This document shows positions 12,640 through 26,566 of a stretch of DNA of 64,000 bases, one piece after another. Below the pieces are notes generated by a model. It made no database searches. It was given only the letters and a program-made list of their open reading frames with translations, and was not told where the DNA came from. Position 1 is the stretch's first letter, and each line of letters opens with the position of its first letter. This DNA comes from Paralichthys olivaceus (lineage: Eukaryota; Chordata; Actinopteri; Pleuronectiformes; Paralichthyidae). Position numbers and translations under genes: made by a program. The stretch is from assembly GCF_024713975.1 (NCBI RefSeq), contig NC_091097.1, positions 6,814,861-6,878,860 of the forward strand. Reading direction: 5' to 3'.

Positions 12640-15600
12640 ATGAAAATGGAGGATATGCCCCTGTCAGGCCCAGACAACACCAAGCTGGAGGTGAGGCACT
12701 GATGATAGTGTGTGTCTGTCGCTGGCAGCTTTCTTAATTGCGTCTTTTAAACAACTTCACACAGATTACCTGTTACAGAAACAAACAGGATATATTGAGT
12801 TAGGGAGTCAGACAGTCTACTGTGTAAGTATGTAGGGTCTGGGTTAAGAAATCTGTGCATAAAGTTTAGAACATGTCCTGTCAGATTCATGTGTTTGCAA
12901 GATTTCAATTGCAAGTAAAAAAGCACAATAAATACATTAATCATTAATGAAAGCTAGTTCTGGCATGTGTCCTCATAGTGTATATCTTCTTTTTTCCTCA
13001 TGTCAAGTAACATGCAATACAGCAATATTTGAAGGTTTCTTTAGAACCACTCCAAAACCTTCACAGTCCCCTTCAGACAACCATGTTTACAATTAGATGT
13101 GATTTTGTCATTCTTTCTTTAAAACATCACGCTTTTTACGTTTTTTTAATCCATCATGATGTTTGTATTGATGTCAAATGTCTAACGATATATTCATGTT
13201 GTAGGCCTTGGTCCATGACATCTACTCTGAGCTGGTGGAAGATGCTTGTTTGGGCCTGTGTTTTGAAGTACATCGTGCTGTGAAACAGGGCTACTTCTTC
13301 ATGGATGAAACAGACCAAGAGAGCATGAAGGAGTTTGGTTAGTGCCACGTATTCAAACGTTGTATGTATTTAAGAATTTTAAAACTTAATGTATTAGCCC
13401 ATGACATTTTTTTGTGTATAAGATACTGTGGAGTAAAGGCATCCTTAAAATGAAGTCGTACTCCCTCCCTCCCAATGATCATAAGAGTAGATGGTGCCAA
13501 CTGCGAATGGCAGTGAGCATAATATGACACCTGAGTAGACACATTCATTTTTGCTTTTTCGTACTGAAACGTCTGTCACAGACAATCACTGTCACAACAG
13601 TTAAAAAAGAAACGGCTCATTCTTATGAGTCTATGGGCTTCACACAGCACCGCTCAGATATGCACAGTGTACTACCCACGCCAACTAGCTGTTAATTGTT
13701 AATAATAAAAGTGTGCCCCTGAAGCTTTTTTCTTCAGGCTGTCGCTCATTCTGGCAACCTCGAAACAAGTTAACAAGAAAGATATTATCAGAGCAAAGCT
13801 TCTCACACAGAGGCACAGATTCTGAAAGGAGCACCAACAGGATCAGTTTTACCAGTCTGTATGTCAGCTGAGGAGTTTTTAACCCTCCTTTACACATCCA
13901 GGTCATGGAATATCCAAGTGCTAAAAAAACAGGTCAACTCAACCAAGTCCATTTGACCTGTTCCCTCCTTAACACAGGCTAACTTTATTCAGCTGTACTT
14001 CCTTATGTGTTTTTAGTGGCTTCCCAGCAAAGACTGTAAAGGCAACACTACGCTGCAAACTTCAGACTGTATATAAAGACGGCTTTCCAGAAATGAAGCT
14101 CAAATATCCCTGATACAAAAACTGCCATCTTGTGCATTTGGAGCCAGTCTGCACAGTAGTGATCGGGGATGGATCCACTGTGTCAAGGTCCCTTTGATGA
14201 TTACGCTCGACCAATCATGAGTCAGTCTCAGCTGTCAATCATGATGTTTCACCCCATTTCTATAGCACCAAATAACTAGATAAAAGCAAACTTACTGGAA
14301 AAATCAGTGTGATAAGAACTAACTAAACTGACAGAAATAATATTTGAGAAAAATGTATTTGAGGGAGCATTTATGTCGTACATCTTTATATTCAGTTTAT
14401 GCTGTGAACACAAAGCATTTGTTGAGGTCAGAGATTCAGGAGCTGGTGCGACATCTAGTGAATGTTGTGTGTATATAAACTTGATATAACCTTTAAGTCA
14501 TTTTTTTTCTCTTAGGCTGCTCGCTTGTCTTTGCCGTGTTTGTTTACAGTCTGCTGTTTCTTCTCTTGTAGAAATTGTGGACCAACCAGGAGTGGACATA
14601 TTTGGGCAGGTTTACAACCAGTGGAAGAACAAAGAGTGTGAGTGTCCAAACTGCAAAAGACTGATAGCAGCTTCTCGCTTCGCTCCACACTTGGAGAAAT
14701 GTCTCGGCATGGGACGCAACAGCAGTCGAATCGCCAGCCGCAGGTCGGTCAGTAAAGGGCTTATAGTTTAGCATTGATTCCAAATATGTGTGAAGATCTA
14801 ATGAAGTTATTCTTTTGCTCTTCATCAGGCTAGCCACTAATAATAATATGAACAAATCAGAGAGTGACCAGGAAGACAATGATGACCTTAATGATAATGA
14901 CTGGTCGTATGGGGCAGAAAAAAAAGGTAAGCAGCTTGAAATAACTGAAGTTAAATGTAATCTGAAGAAAGATAATTAATAAGGAAAACTCCAGATTTCT
15001 TTCTCATAATAACAAAACTTCCTATTTAATTTTTACAGCCAAGAAGAGAAAGTCAGATAAGGTATTTTTGCATTCCTTTTGCCCTTTTTAAATATATACA
15101 TGTTTTAATGTGTAGAAAGAGGTAATTCAATCTTAATGTTTTTCTATGTGCAGAATCAAAATTCTCCCAGAAGATCCAAATCTCTAAAACACAAAAATGG
15201 TGAGTGTATCACATTTTTATTTTCTGGTCCTGTAAAGAGGTTTGGTTCCTGCTGTCACCTGAACATGCAGAGCAGAATTAATTAATGCAATCTAACTCTA
15301 ACCAAAATCATTTCTCTTTATATATGTCAGTCTAAATACAACACTTTAAAAATGTTTAGCAGAGTAATATTCCATAACATGCAACACCAGATACATTGAC
15401 CTACAGTTCAACATTTTAACACCTTAAATTGTGCATGTGGAGCACCAGGTGATCTAGCAGCTTGGTTCCTCCTGCAGTGGCAGTGGGTTCAGTTCTGACC
15501 GGGCCCTTTGCTGTGTGCCTTCCCAACTCTCTCTTCCCATTTACTGTCCTATAAATAAAGATGAAACTACCAAAAATAGTTTTAAAGTGTGCACGTACAG

Positions 15601-18436
15601 AGGGTTAACACATGTCATTTTTCCAGGTGACCTCGGGAGCAGCCTCACCTCAGAGCCCTACAAGGTAAAAAGTGTTACCTTCAAATGCACAACTTCTTCC
15701 ATTGTAAACACAATGCACAGTTTGAATAATACTCATATCTGTTTTTTTAGTATAACTACAACACTGGCATCAGTTATGAAACATTAGGACCTGATGAAGT
15801 CAGATCCCTCTTAAAAACAGTAAGCTACTTTTATGAATCCATAAAAATGTTTTCAATTTTTTTGCAAACGTTGATCAGTAAATAAGCGTTTGTCTCCACA
15901 GCAATGTGGGGTGATCTCCGAGCACACCAAGAAGATGTGTACCAGGTAATATATAATCTGCTGGCACATTAATAAAGTAATGAACCCTCTCCAATCCGGG
16001 AAAAAAAACATATACAGCTTTTTATGTAGCTAATATCTGCAATAGTCCAGCACAGACTTCGGGTACTTCAGCATCTTTTCATGTTATTTAATCCAAAACA
16101 ATCCTGGTACTAAACCACACTGAAATACCGTCTGAAACTGAAGGTCATGGTTGCATGTGAAAGACGTGTATTAATGAAAACAGTCAGGTAGTTTGGACTC
16201 AAGGACTGTATATAAAAGTGGACAACATGATGGGTCCCCTAAAGTCTTGGAAAAAGCATCAATTCCACAGAATTTGTTATAAAGACCACGTAGGACCCTG
16301 TCAGTGACCAACCTCTAACATTTCACTACCCATAACACCTCGTCATCGCTCTTCCCTATGTCCCCAATCTGCCTACTTCCTTCCCTCCGTGCTGCTGTAG
16401 CAAAAGGCGGGCCGACTCGTGAAGCTGTGTGGCGGGCATTGAAGGCCATCAGTCAGGGATGTATAATGCCACCTTGTGTCCTACTAGGTCTCCGCGATGT
16501 CCCCAGCACACGGACGAACAGAGGAGGGCCGTCAGGGTGTTCCTCCTTGGGCCGTCCGCGTGAGTGTGCCCCGTCCCCCTCCTCCTTACCCCTCCATCCC
16601 CCCGAGTGTTTCTTTACAAAAGTGATTGAATGTGATGTTTTAACCCTCGTGGTGCATGTGCTTGCCTGGTGGTCGGAGTTTTGAAAATAACAAGTGTACG
16701 CTGCAGCTAAACTGGCACTGAGTATTCTGTGACCATGTATCCTGAATGAAAGACCATACATTACCACTGGGATCTGCACAATTCAGCCACAAACAGCTGG
16801 ACTACCTGTGCAGAGAAGAATCATTGAGCTGTGCATTTAGCAGTCAACAGGCTCAGAATCAGATTCTGGTAAATTAGATAACCAGGAACTAATTGAATAA
16901 AAAATCTAAATGATGACAAATCCAAATCTTCCTAAAGCTCCTCTGCCATAAATGTTGTTCTTCGATTGTTCCAAAATAACATCCTAACACAAAAAGAAAT
17001 CAGTCCACGCCATACACCTCCATCTGTACATGATAAGATTGGAGTCACAGTAGAGAGAAAAACTGGATGTTGTCATAATCTGTGTGCTGATCTTATTCCC
17101 TCTTAACTGGTTTGTCTACAATATGAAAAATACTGTATCTTAAAGTTTTCAGGCGTCTTAAACTGAAACAACAGTTAAAAATAAAGCAGCAAATTCTTAC
17201 ATTTGCAAGTTGGAACTTTAGTTGCATGTTGCAGCTGAGTGCTCCTCATCTCACCCTCCCCTTCCAAACATGAAAAAGAACCTGTGGTGAACTTTAAACT
17301 CAAAAGGGTTTTAGTTTGTCCAGTTTGAACGACAGAGAGGACCCCCCCCCTCCATGTAAAAACATCACTAGGAATATTTTACATTCAGTTTCTGCCAAAA
17401 GCTCCTTTCACCTAAATCTTACACACTTGACCTTTAACCTATAGAGCTCTATAGTACTTGATTATTCTGAAGTTTGATACACACTGGTCATGTTTTGCTG
17501 TAGAAACAAATTTTACTGGACCTTTACTGCTTCTTTACTTTATTTAGGGAAGCCCTGGTTTTTCAAATGTACAGTATATGCATTTACTGTTGGACTTAGA
17601 TATCGTCTGCACCAGCGTAACAGACTGTTCAAGCCAGATTGATACATCGATCAACATGAGCCTATTACAAATATATTGGTATCGACATTTGTTTGCTTAT
17701 ATTACTTTAATTTTGTATTTATATAATAACAATTTAGAAAAGATGTTAATTAACATTTATGTTTACATCTTACATTACATGATGTTTCTTTACTTAATTC
17801 AAGTTCTATACATGTGGCTGTATTTGTGTTTTATTAATGACTGTTAAATATCAAGCCTCAATTAGATTTCTTTGTCATAAGGGTTTGCTGTCATGAACTT
17901 TTTCAAATACACATGTATCGGCTGATATGTCGGTATCTGACATTTTTGACTCCCTAACACCGGCACCAAAAATCCATATCAGTCGGACTCTGGTGACATT
18001 GTTTGTGTTTCTTGTCGCAGGTCGTTGCTGCCCGATGCAGACGCAGTGGTGGAGAGCGACAACTTTGACCTTCAAGACGGACAGACCCTGATGAACCGCC
18101 TGCAGTGGGAAGACTCTCCTGATATCTCACCCACCGACTCTGCCTCATCGAAAGCCAGTAAGGAAATAATGCGCAGTCCACTTGACATCATTTACTGACA
18201 AAAATTTAGAGACACGAGATTGATCATTTTCTGTCCCTCTTACAGGCACCAACCATTCAGACTCGAGGAAGCCAAAGAAGAAGAGGACGTCTCTTGGTTT
18301 GAACAGTGGAGGAGGAAGTCTGACTGGAGGCTGCAGCAGCAGCAGCAGCAGCTCTCAGAGTAATATCAACTTGTCCACCAAAAAAAAGAGGCCCAAACTA
18401 TCAGCACCTTCTATTTCAAGTATTTATGACGACTGA
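12640..18436 (+). CDS. atxn7l3: Ataxin-7-like protein 3, SAGA deubiquitinase module subunit
   Basis: This is the metazoan counterpart of yeast Sgf11. With ENY2 and ATXN7 it activates USP22 to remove ubiquitin from histone H2B in the nucleus. Exons: 12640-12690 (the exon starts at 12,591), 13205-13337, 14572-14743, 14829-14926, 15039-15061, 15154-15199, 15627-15664, 15751-15819, 15902-15945, 16488-16559, 18021-18157, 18246-18436. All are GT/AG and give 357 aa (human 347). Seen: MKMEDMPLSG start; an Sgf11-type zinc finger CPNC...H...C (residues 86, 89, 101, 105); an acidic stretch ESDQEDNDDLNDNDWSYG; a Lys/Arg-rich segment; an SCA7-type zinc-binding region with Cys212, His218, Cys223, Cys229 and His232; and the conserved C-terminus SIYDD. 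The last exon has an AGC-repeat serine run. The phases join perfectly, so the gene looks intact. Confidence 0.97.
14040..14500. repeat. Dispersed teleost repeat in atxn7l3 intron 2
   Basis: The segment contains ACTGTATATAAAGACGG, CAATCATGAGTCAGTCTCAG, then GTCAATCATGATGTTTCACC. I recognise these blocks as a dispersed element seen repeatedly in fish intergenic DNA, though I cannot name the family. Partial relatives in this window are at about 16,200 and 53,570-53,725. No coding potential. Confidence 0.45.
17215..17400 (+). repeat. Short dispersed element, copy A
   Basis: This shares TTGCATGTTGCAGCTGA, CACCCTCCCCTTCCAAACATG, GAACCTGTGGT and TTTAGTTTGTCCA.TTT with the copies at 25,888, 27,003 and 31,625 (inverted). 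It lies in atxn7l3 intron 10. It looks like a short non-autonomous element of unknown family. Confidence 0.75.
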
Positions 18437-19815
18437 AACTAGCAACAGCCTGTTTGTCAGGCCAGTCCCTGCCTTGACTCCTACATTAAACCGTCTGAAC
18501 AAGATGGGATTAAACATGACTTAGTAGTTGCCTTAACACGTAAGGCTTCTCTATTTAACTGAAGATTCATTCTGTTTTTAGAACACAGTGTTGCTAAAGT
18601 TGGGTCAGTCACTTGGTGTCACACTCCAGTCAGAGTATCTGTTGGCGATAAACAGGGAAATTCAACAATGTCGACATTTGCTTTTTTCAGGATTTTTGAA
18701 CAGTTCTGTCAACACAGACAGCTGCTGTCGCCCGAAGGTGGAAGTCAGGGCTACTTGACATTCGGCACATGCACCAACACCTGGGATTGAATGATTCTTA
18801 AAGAAAATTATCAATAAGCTCAGACGTTATTGGTTCTATGGTACTGAGAAATTAAGTAAACAGATTTCCTAATTCTTATTGCAACATAAAAGTTATCCTG
18901 CACTTTTATCTCAATAACTCAACTTCTGATTGCAACATTGATCTATGTGAGTGGAGGGGGGTGCTTTTCAATCACCTGCCGACACAGAAACGCGTCATCT
19001 ACACAAAGGTACAAATTATAATGGTGGATGGAAATAAATATTCAAATGTTTGGCTACACTTCATTTAAATTGATTCTGACGATAACACCAAAAGTGTTTT
19101 AGACAGCTTAGCTCAAAATTCATCTGCAGTTTCAGATCAGTGCGACTGCAGTTAAAGAGATCAGAGGGGATTGGGAAGTATTGTTTTTTTATTAATATTA
19201 ATTAGTTATTTATTATGAAGTTTGTATAATTAAACACAAACAAATGTTTTAACCAACAGGGGAACAGGACGGGTGGGGGCTGTGTGAAAAATAAATACCT
19301 AAGTAACTTCTCTATTACTAAAAACACATTCAAAACAACACCCCTGTTCCAAGTGTGTACACCGAATAATAGAATCAAAATAAGCTGCAAACATCCACAC
19401 ATGATGTTTTACAACTCAGAGTTAAATATGTGAGGGAGGGGCCACCCGCTACTAAACAAAATTTTGCTCCAAATTTAAGTGTAAGTTAGTAATTACTCCT
19501 GTGGGTGTCCTGCTGTGACAAGTCTGAAAAGAGATCGCAGACTTAAGAGGCCCACCTACTTATTTACAGTTTGACGTATAATTATTTAAAAAAATATATT
19601 TTCCTCAATAACGTACAAAAATTGAAGTCTTAATTGTGGCTTTCGAAACCTTCAGATTCTCTCACTGTTGACGACCTACTGACGTGTCCTTTCTTTTGGA
19701 ACTCTGTGTTCATCTTAACTCAGTCGTGAGGAGACGTGGTATTTAACTGCTTTAATTCAACACTTGACATACTGGAGTACTCATTGGTGGCTGTTTAATC
19801 CTAACATTGTATTGC

Positions 19816-19917
<102 letters not shown>

Positions 19918-20869
19918 ATCATTTATATTTTCACAAAACTATGCATCCTAGAATGTGACATTTTTGTGAGAGTACGTGCCATTTAAAAAAAACACAACAA
20001 AAAAAACTTTTCTGTTTACATCAATACTATATTGAAGTTTTTATTTGTCACTGCCTATTAAGTGATGTGTACATTATTTGTGTGTAAATGCAGATTGTGA
20101 TATTTGACGAGCCTGTAGGCTTTTAGGGCACATGTACAGTACATGTATGTATAATATGAGTTGTATTTTAAATCATAATTCTTTCCTTCTTGTTTTATTT
20201 TTCCTCGGTTTGTCAGTAGATCAGTGCTGCTGCTCTGCTTGTCATTCACGATTCTGACTGACAAGTTTCCATCTTGTAAGTCTCGGACCAACGTCTGATT
20301 TGAAAGGTGTAAGATGTGTTACATGCTTTAGAGGTCAGATGCACTTTAAAAAATCTTGTACGAGCAACTTTTTACATTTGATGGCGTAATGAAGTTGTTT
20401 TTGTTATAAATTGGATCAACAAAACTTAAAGTCCTGACTTTGTAGTTACTGTAGTAGAATCAGAAATAAAAGTAAAACTTGGGGACTGTACAAAAATTAT
20501 TTTGGCAAGAGGGGTTGGACGGGTACGACTCGTTAGTCAGTGTTGAGGAACAGAATAGATGCATGTCCAAGTTAATACAGTAACAAGCAGAGTGGCACTC
20601 AGTACAGCAAATACCTCCTCCAACAACCCTACACATGAGGGAACTGGTCGGATGATCTAAATTATTTATAACATAGTAAAAAGAAAGTGGGGAAAAAATT
20701 ACAGTATCTGCCGCTTAATCAGCATCCACATCAAACTTTATCGGGCTCTTCCCAGACCCCATCCCTCCACTTAGTTATCAGTCCTGTAATTTTGTATATA
20801 ATTTTGGAATATACCTGTTAACAAACAAACCAACTAGAGTATAACTCAATTCCCCTTCATTTCAATCAA

Positions 20870-21190
20870 GCTGCACCAATTTTATGTTTTTCATCAAGAT
20901 CTTTGCATTGTTCCTTGAGAAATTCACAAAAATGACTTTAACCCTGGTTTTGCAATATTAAAGAAAGAGAAATGAAAATCTTAGATCAAATAACTTAAAT
21001 AAAATCCTCCTTGGCTCATACAATGTTAAAGAAAAGAGAAAAATGATGGATCCACCACCTGATCTGGATTTTAAATTTAATAAGTTCTTCACTGACCAAT
21101 ACCTTATCCTTCCACCAAGTTTCGTGGAAATCAATCCAGTACTTTTTGAGTAATCCTGCTAATTGACGCACTGGCGGAGGTTCTAAAAGG
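20870..21190 (+). repeat. Dispersed repeat, second family, copy 1
   Basis: Contains CCACCAAGTTTCGTGGAAAT and CAATCCAGTACTTTTTGAGT then AATCCTGCTAA, preceded by GATCTGGATTTT. The same blocks occur at 39,300-39,600 and, inverted, at 50,325-50,460. This string is common in fish genomes; I do not know its family name. Confidence 0.7.
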
Positions 21191-21785
21191 AATATTTGTT
21201 TTGGTTGTTACAGCCCTCCCTGTTCACATCACTTGTTCAAAGGCTGCAGTTACTATTCATCCAGCTGCTTTAGATATTTAGTTTTATGACATTCGAAGAA
21301 GGGTTTTGCTTTGTTAGTTAATAATCCAGTGTAAAACAAGACCTCCTGTAGCTCATGTTTTTTCTTAAGATTGGACACCTCCCTCACTCCAAATCCTTTT
21401 TGTACAGTCTCTTAGATCGTTTTCAATTTTCAAATGTGAAAATACACTTTAACTTATTTTCTGTACGACCTGTTCCTCCATTTGTCAAGATCTGCACGTG
21501 TGTTGATTACTTGCTTTTGAATCTTTTCCAGTGGAGTCTTGTGACGTGCACTAAAAATAAACAGTGGGCATGATCTTTTTTTTTTTTCTTCTTCTTTGTG
21601 ACTGAAGCTGCAGCAGCTGATGTTCTCTTGTGACTCTTCATTGCAAATGAAAGAGAATGCAATGTTGTAGGTTTTCGATATATTTTTCTGTACCATGCAC
21701 AAATAAGTCGACTGTTGTATCTGAACATAATGTGATGATTCGTAGGTTATTTCTCTCTGCTGCCGTGCGTACTGATGTTTGTATA

Positions 21786-21985
21786 AATAAATGCAGATGC
21801 ACAGACTCAGTTCATCAGATCAATAAATGGATACTGGAAAACAGGATGGTTTGAAAAGCTTTAATCTGAGACATCACTGAAGCCAGAGCAGTCCAGCATA
21901 ATCAGGAGGGTTGAACATCCCACTCCAAATCTTTTAAGTGCCAGATGCAGGTTCATCTGATTCATTTCATCTTTTTTATTTTATT
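21786..21985. terminator. Convergent poly(A) signals of atxn7l3 and tmub2
   Basis: On the plus strand AATAAA lies at 21,786-21,791 and 21,822-21,827. On the minus strand AATAAA (TTTATT in plus) lies at 21,975-21,985. The two tail-to-tail genes would therefore end within about 150-200 bp of each other. Cleavage sites are inferred, not seen. Confidence 0.5.
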
Positions 21986-22581
21986 TACAGAAAATACATA
22001 ATATATTTACAATATCTTCTCCAAAAGTGTCTATTTTAAAGTCTAGAGATTATTTAAATTAGCGTCTTTCTACATTATTGAGCAACAAAAAAATATCCGA
22101 AGTCATCAGCACAGCGTCGAGGCAGAGCTGTGCAGAGCTTTAAATCATTCACATAAACTCTAAATCATGGTAAAGAGTCAAACTGGCACACACAGCACAA
22201 ACAGTGAGTGGTTCCAAAAGACTTAGGATTTTCTTTTTCATCTTAAAACACAGAAACCGGACTAACGACAGTAAAAGAGCAGACGAGATAAAGCCAGGGG
22301 ATTAAAACGTAGTGTTAACCACTACGTCGTGTCTGAAGAGAAGCTAAATTATGGTTCAGTTTACACAGAACTTCGCTCACTGCAGATTATTATTTACCCA
22401 CATGTATTGTACAATCACTCATCTTTAGGCTAACCCAACCACCCACACATACACTCACTCCTCAGCTGTGGTTTCTGCACCAAGGCCTTTTTTATAATTA
22501 GCCCATCTCTCCAGCTACTCACCCACTTGCTGTGGGTATTTTTATTTTTACATCGAAACATTCAGTTTCCTCTCTGCTGTT

Positions 22582-23714
<1,133 letters not shown>

Positions 23715-23729
23715 CTCTGTCCTCCGAAC

Positions 23730-25516
23730 CTGGTCAACACAAAAACATAAGAGACACATGGGCTTCACTTTCTGCACGACAACAGAGCAACATTATGTTA
23801 GCATGTTAGCAAAATTACAAACTGTAAAAAAGGCTGTGTAAGCAGAATCCTAAATGTGTCATCATTTGTGCATATATAATGTATTTATAAAGTGAACAGA
23901 TCTATTCATTTCAATTTTTAACAACATTTAGATCGAGGATTATGACAATAAACTTAATTTATACATCACTCGTCTGAACAACAACATTTATAAGAGGGAA
24001 ATAACGACACCAGACGGGTATATGAAACGTAATCATAATCACCAGACAATGGAACATGAGCAGAAAAATGTCACTGCATGTACTGTAACTCAATCTGACA
24101 GTATTTCAGTCTAGTTCACAACATGGTGTTTGCTCCTTTATCTCCAGTTATATTAGGGTCACTGTGGAACATGTTTATCAGTGATCAGCAGGACCTGTGT
24201 AAATCCAGTGTTACCACATACGAATGTGGCAACACTGGATTTACAGTATGCTTGTTTTTAGATAACATTTTCTGTTTCACTGGATTTACCAGATGCCATT
24301 CACATGGGCAGTTTCACGGTTGACTGTTCCAGTTGTGACGTTATGATAGGACTGCAGCTAATGATTTGATAAAGCTAATGATTGATTCATCTGCTGGATG
24401 AATTATTTTCACTCGTCAAAAACTGTTCGAAGAACGTAAAATGGCCAATCAGGATTTTAGAGCCACAGGCGACATCTTGAGAAACTGAGAACTGAAGCTG
24501 GAACTGAACTTTTTTCATTTCTGCTCGAAAGCTTAAAACCAATTGATCAGCAGAACAATGTCATTCACTTTCTTTTGATCAACAAAGTAATTAAACAAAT
24601 TTTAGCACTAAGCTACAACTAACCAGAAATACATGTTACAGGACATACTTTCACTCAGTGCCATTGCAGCTATGGTAAATCATATATTTTTTGATTTTCT
24701 TTTAACACCCAAATGGATCTTAAATTAGCCAGTAAGCTAACACTGGCACACTTACAGAAACACTGATTAATGTGCACTGTCTTCATAAATAAAAATAGGT
24801 AATTCAATGTAAGATTTTATCCATAAGTCCCACCAATGGTTTTTATTATGACAGGAAAAAAAAAGATGATGCAAACTTAAGTTCCTGTTTTTTGTTTTTT
24901 TTTTTTGTAAAAGAAAGAAAACAAAGAGAAGTGTTGATGAAGTAAACTGGGACTTTAGTTACACACAATCCTGCTTCTCGTCATGTGTTTACCTCGAAAC
25001 AATAAAACACTGTAAACGTGTCTGCACACTGTAAACACAGCCAGATGTTTGTATTATTACAACACATCTGGAAACACACAGTGAGCATGTAACGTGCTTT
25101 CACTTCGTTTTTCAACATGAACGTTACTTTACGTAAAGATCCGCAGCAGCTAAATGGGCTGGTCAACAGCTGTGGACCTGTAGCTGTGATGCTAAGTCTT
25201 AACGTCCGGCTAACGTAAGCTCAACTCGCCTGCTTGTTTCTTTAACCCAACATTCACACCTCCCGTGTTAAACACACAGATGTGAAATCCGACACGTCGA
25301 GCTGCTAACTTGTCCCATTGTCTCCGACCTGCTGCTTTTCCCACGGAACATTTCAGCTAAGCTAAGTTAGCTTGTGAGCTAGCCCTCCCTGCTAGCTGAA
25401 AAACGACCTTCGGCCGTTTTCGGTTAGTTTCGCCGCCGCAGGATTAACAGAATAAACGATCTGAACAGTGTGACGGGAGCTGAGGTCATCGCGGTGCAGA
25501 GATGCTGGGATCTTAC
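23730..25516 (-). other. tmub2: tmub2 5' intron
   Basis: AT-rich noncoding DNA runs between the coding-exon acceptor (AG at 23,731-23,730) and a donor at 25,516-25,515. No gene is seen. There is a short inverted echo around 24,195-24,290 (AAATCCAGTGTTACCACATA and CACTGGATTTACCAGATG) of unknown meaning. Confidence 0.6.
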
Positions 25517-25640
25517 CTGGCTGCTGTGAAATCAGCGCATGTTTGAGGACGAAGCTAAACACCAGTTAGCAGCTGCTGCTTTAAACACATAATAAACACT
25601 GAGGCGGAGTGACGTCAGCCGGCCACAGGGAGCGCTAGTT
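25380..25640 (-). promoter_or_regulatory. tmub2: tmub2 promoter and noncoding first exon
   Basis: A CpG-rich patch surrounds a minus-strand donor CAGCCAG|GTAAGATCC (exon starts upstream of 25,517). A CRE-like TGACGTCAGC lies at about 25,610. Together these fit a noncoding first exon and a housekeeping promoter for tmub2. The start site is not resolved. Confidence 0.55.
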
Positions 25641-25887
25641 TTGGTGACGGGTCGTCCCGATCGCTCCTCCTCATAACATATAGATGCTCTACAGTTAAAT
25701 CAAAGAGATTTCTGTGTGACAGTAGAAATATAAACACGTTCGTGTCTGATAATATATGTGATCTTTCCTGCTCTGGTGCATTCTGGATCATTTCTAGAAT
25801 ATATTTGAATTATATATTGTAAACAGCAGTAGCAAAAATATGTGTTACAATGTGAATCTTGGCAAAAAGAAGACTGTATATAAAAAG

Positions 25888-26030
25888 GTTAAAGGTTCAG
25901 TGTATAGAATTTTGTGATATCTAGTGTTGGAATTGCATGTTGCAGCTGAACACCCCTCACCTCACCCTCCCCTTCCAAACATGAGAGAGAACCTGTGGTA
26001 GCCTTCAGTCGTCACAAAAACTATTATATC
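25888..26030 (+). repeat. Short dispersed element, copy B
   Basis: Begins AAAGGTTCAGTGTATAGAATTT, then a TAGTG, then TTGCATGTTGCAGCTGAA and CACCCTCCCCTTCCAAACATG, like copies A, C and D. It lies between tmub2 and asb16. Confidence 0.8.
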
Positions 26031-26056
26031 ACTCGAGAATTATTATCAAAATGTAT

Positions 26057-26066
<10 letters not shown>

Positions 26067-26088
<22 letters not shown>

Positions 26089-26230
26089 AGACCCATCTAT
26101 CCATCTACCCATCAATCCATTCATCCAAACTTCCATCAATCCACCCATCCATCCATGATCCATCCATCCACCCATCCAACCACCCAAACTTCCATCAATC
26201 TAACCATCTACCTCTCTATCCATCGATCTA
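26067..26230. repeat. (CT)n followed by imperfect (ATCC)n simple repeats
   Basis: About 24 bp of CT dinucleotides are followed by some 140 bp of imperfect ATCC/CCAT tetranucleotides. Low complexity, no coding potential. Confidence 0.9.
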
Positions 26231-26566
26231 ATATATGATGAGGTCTTGTATAACTTGATTTTATAGAGAAGTTAATGTTAAAACACCTTTTATATCAACC
26301 CGTATTAAAGGGTTAGGGTTAATCCTGTATAAATTGAATGGAAATGTCAAATAATGATAATCAGTGAGGTGGTAAAGTTGCTTGTATTTCCTTCCAGACA
26401 TTACACATAAAAATATTGTACTTTTTCAAATTATACACTGTCCAAACAATAGTAACATTAAAAACACAGCCAAAATGTGTGTTGGTTTAAAAAAGCTAGA
26501 ATAACAGAGACAGGTTTTTATCCGTACATGTCAGGGCACCACCCTGTTGGATCGTTCAACACAAAG

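Noticed and set aside
26093..26230. CRISPR-like or structured repeat array
   Set aside because: Imperfect ATCC tetranucleotides without spacers, in a vertebrate genome; a simple repeat.
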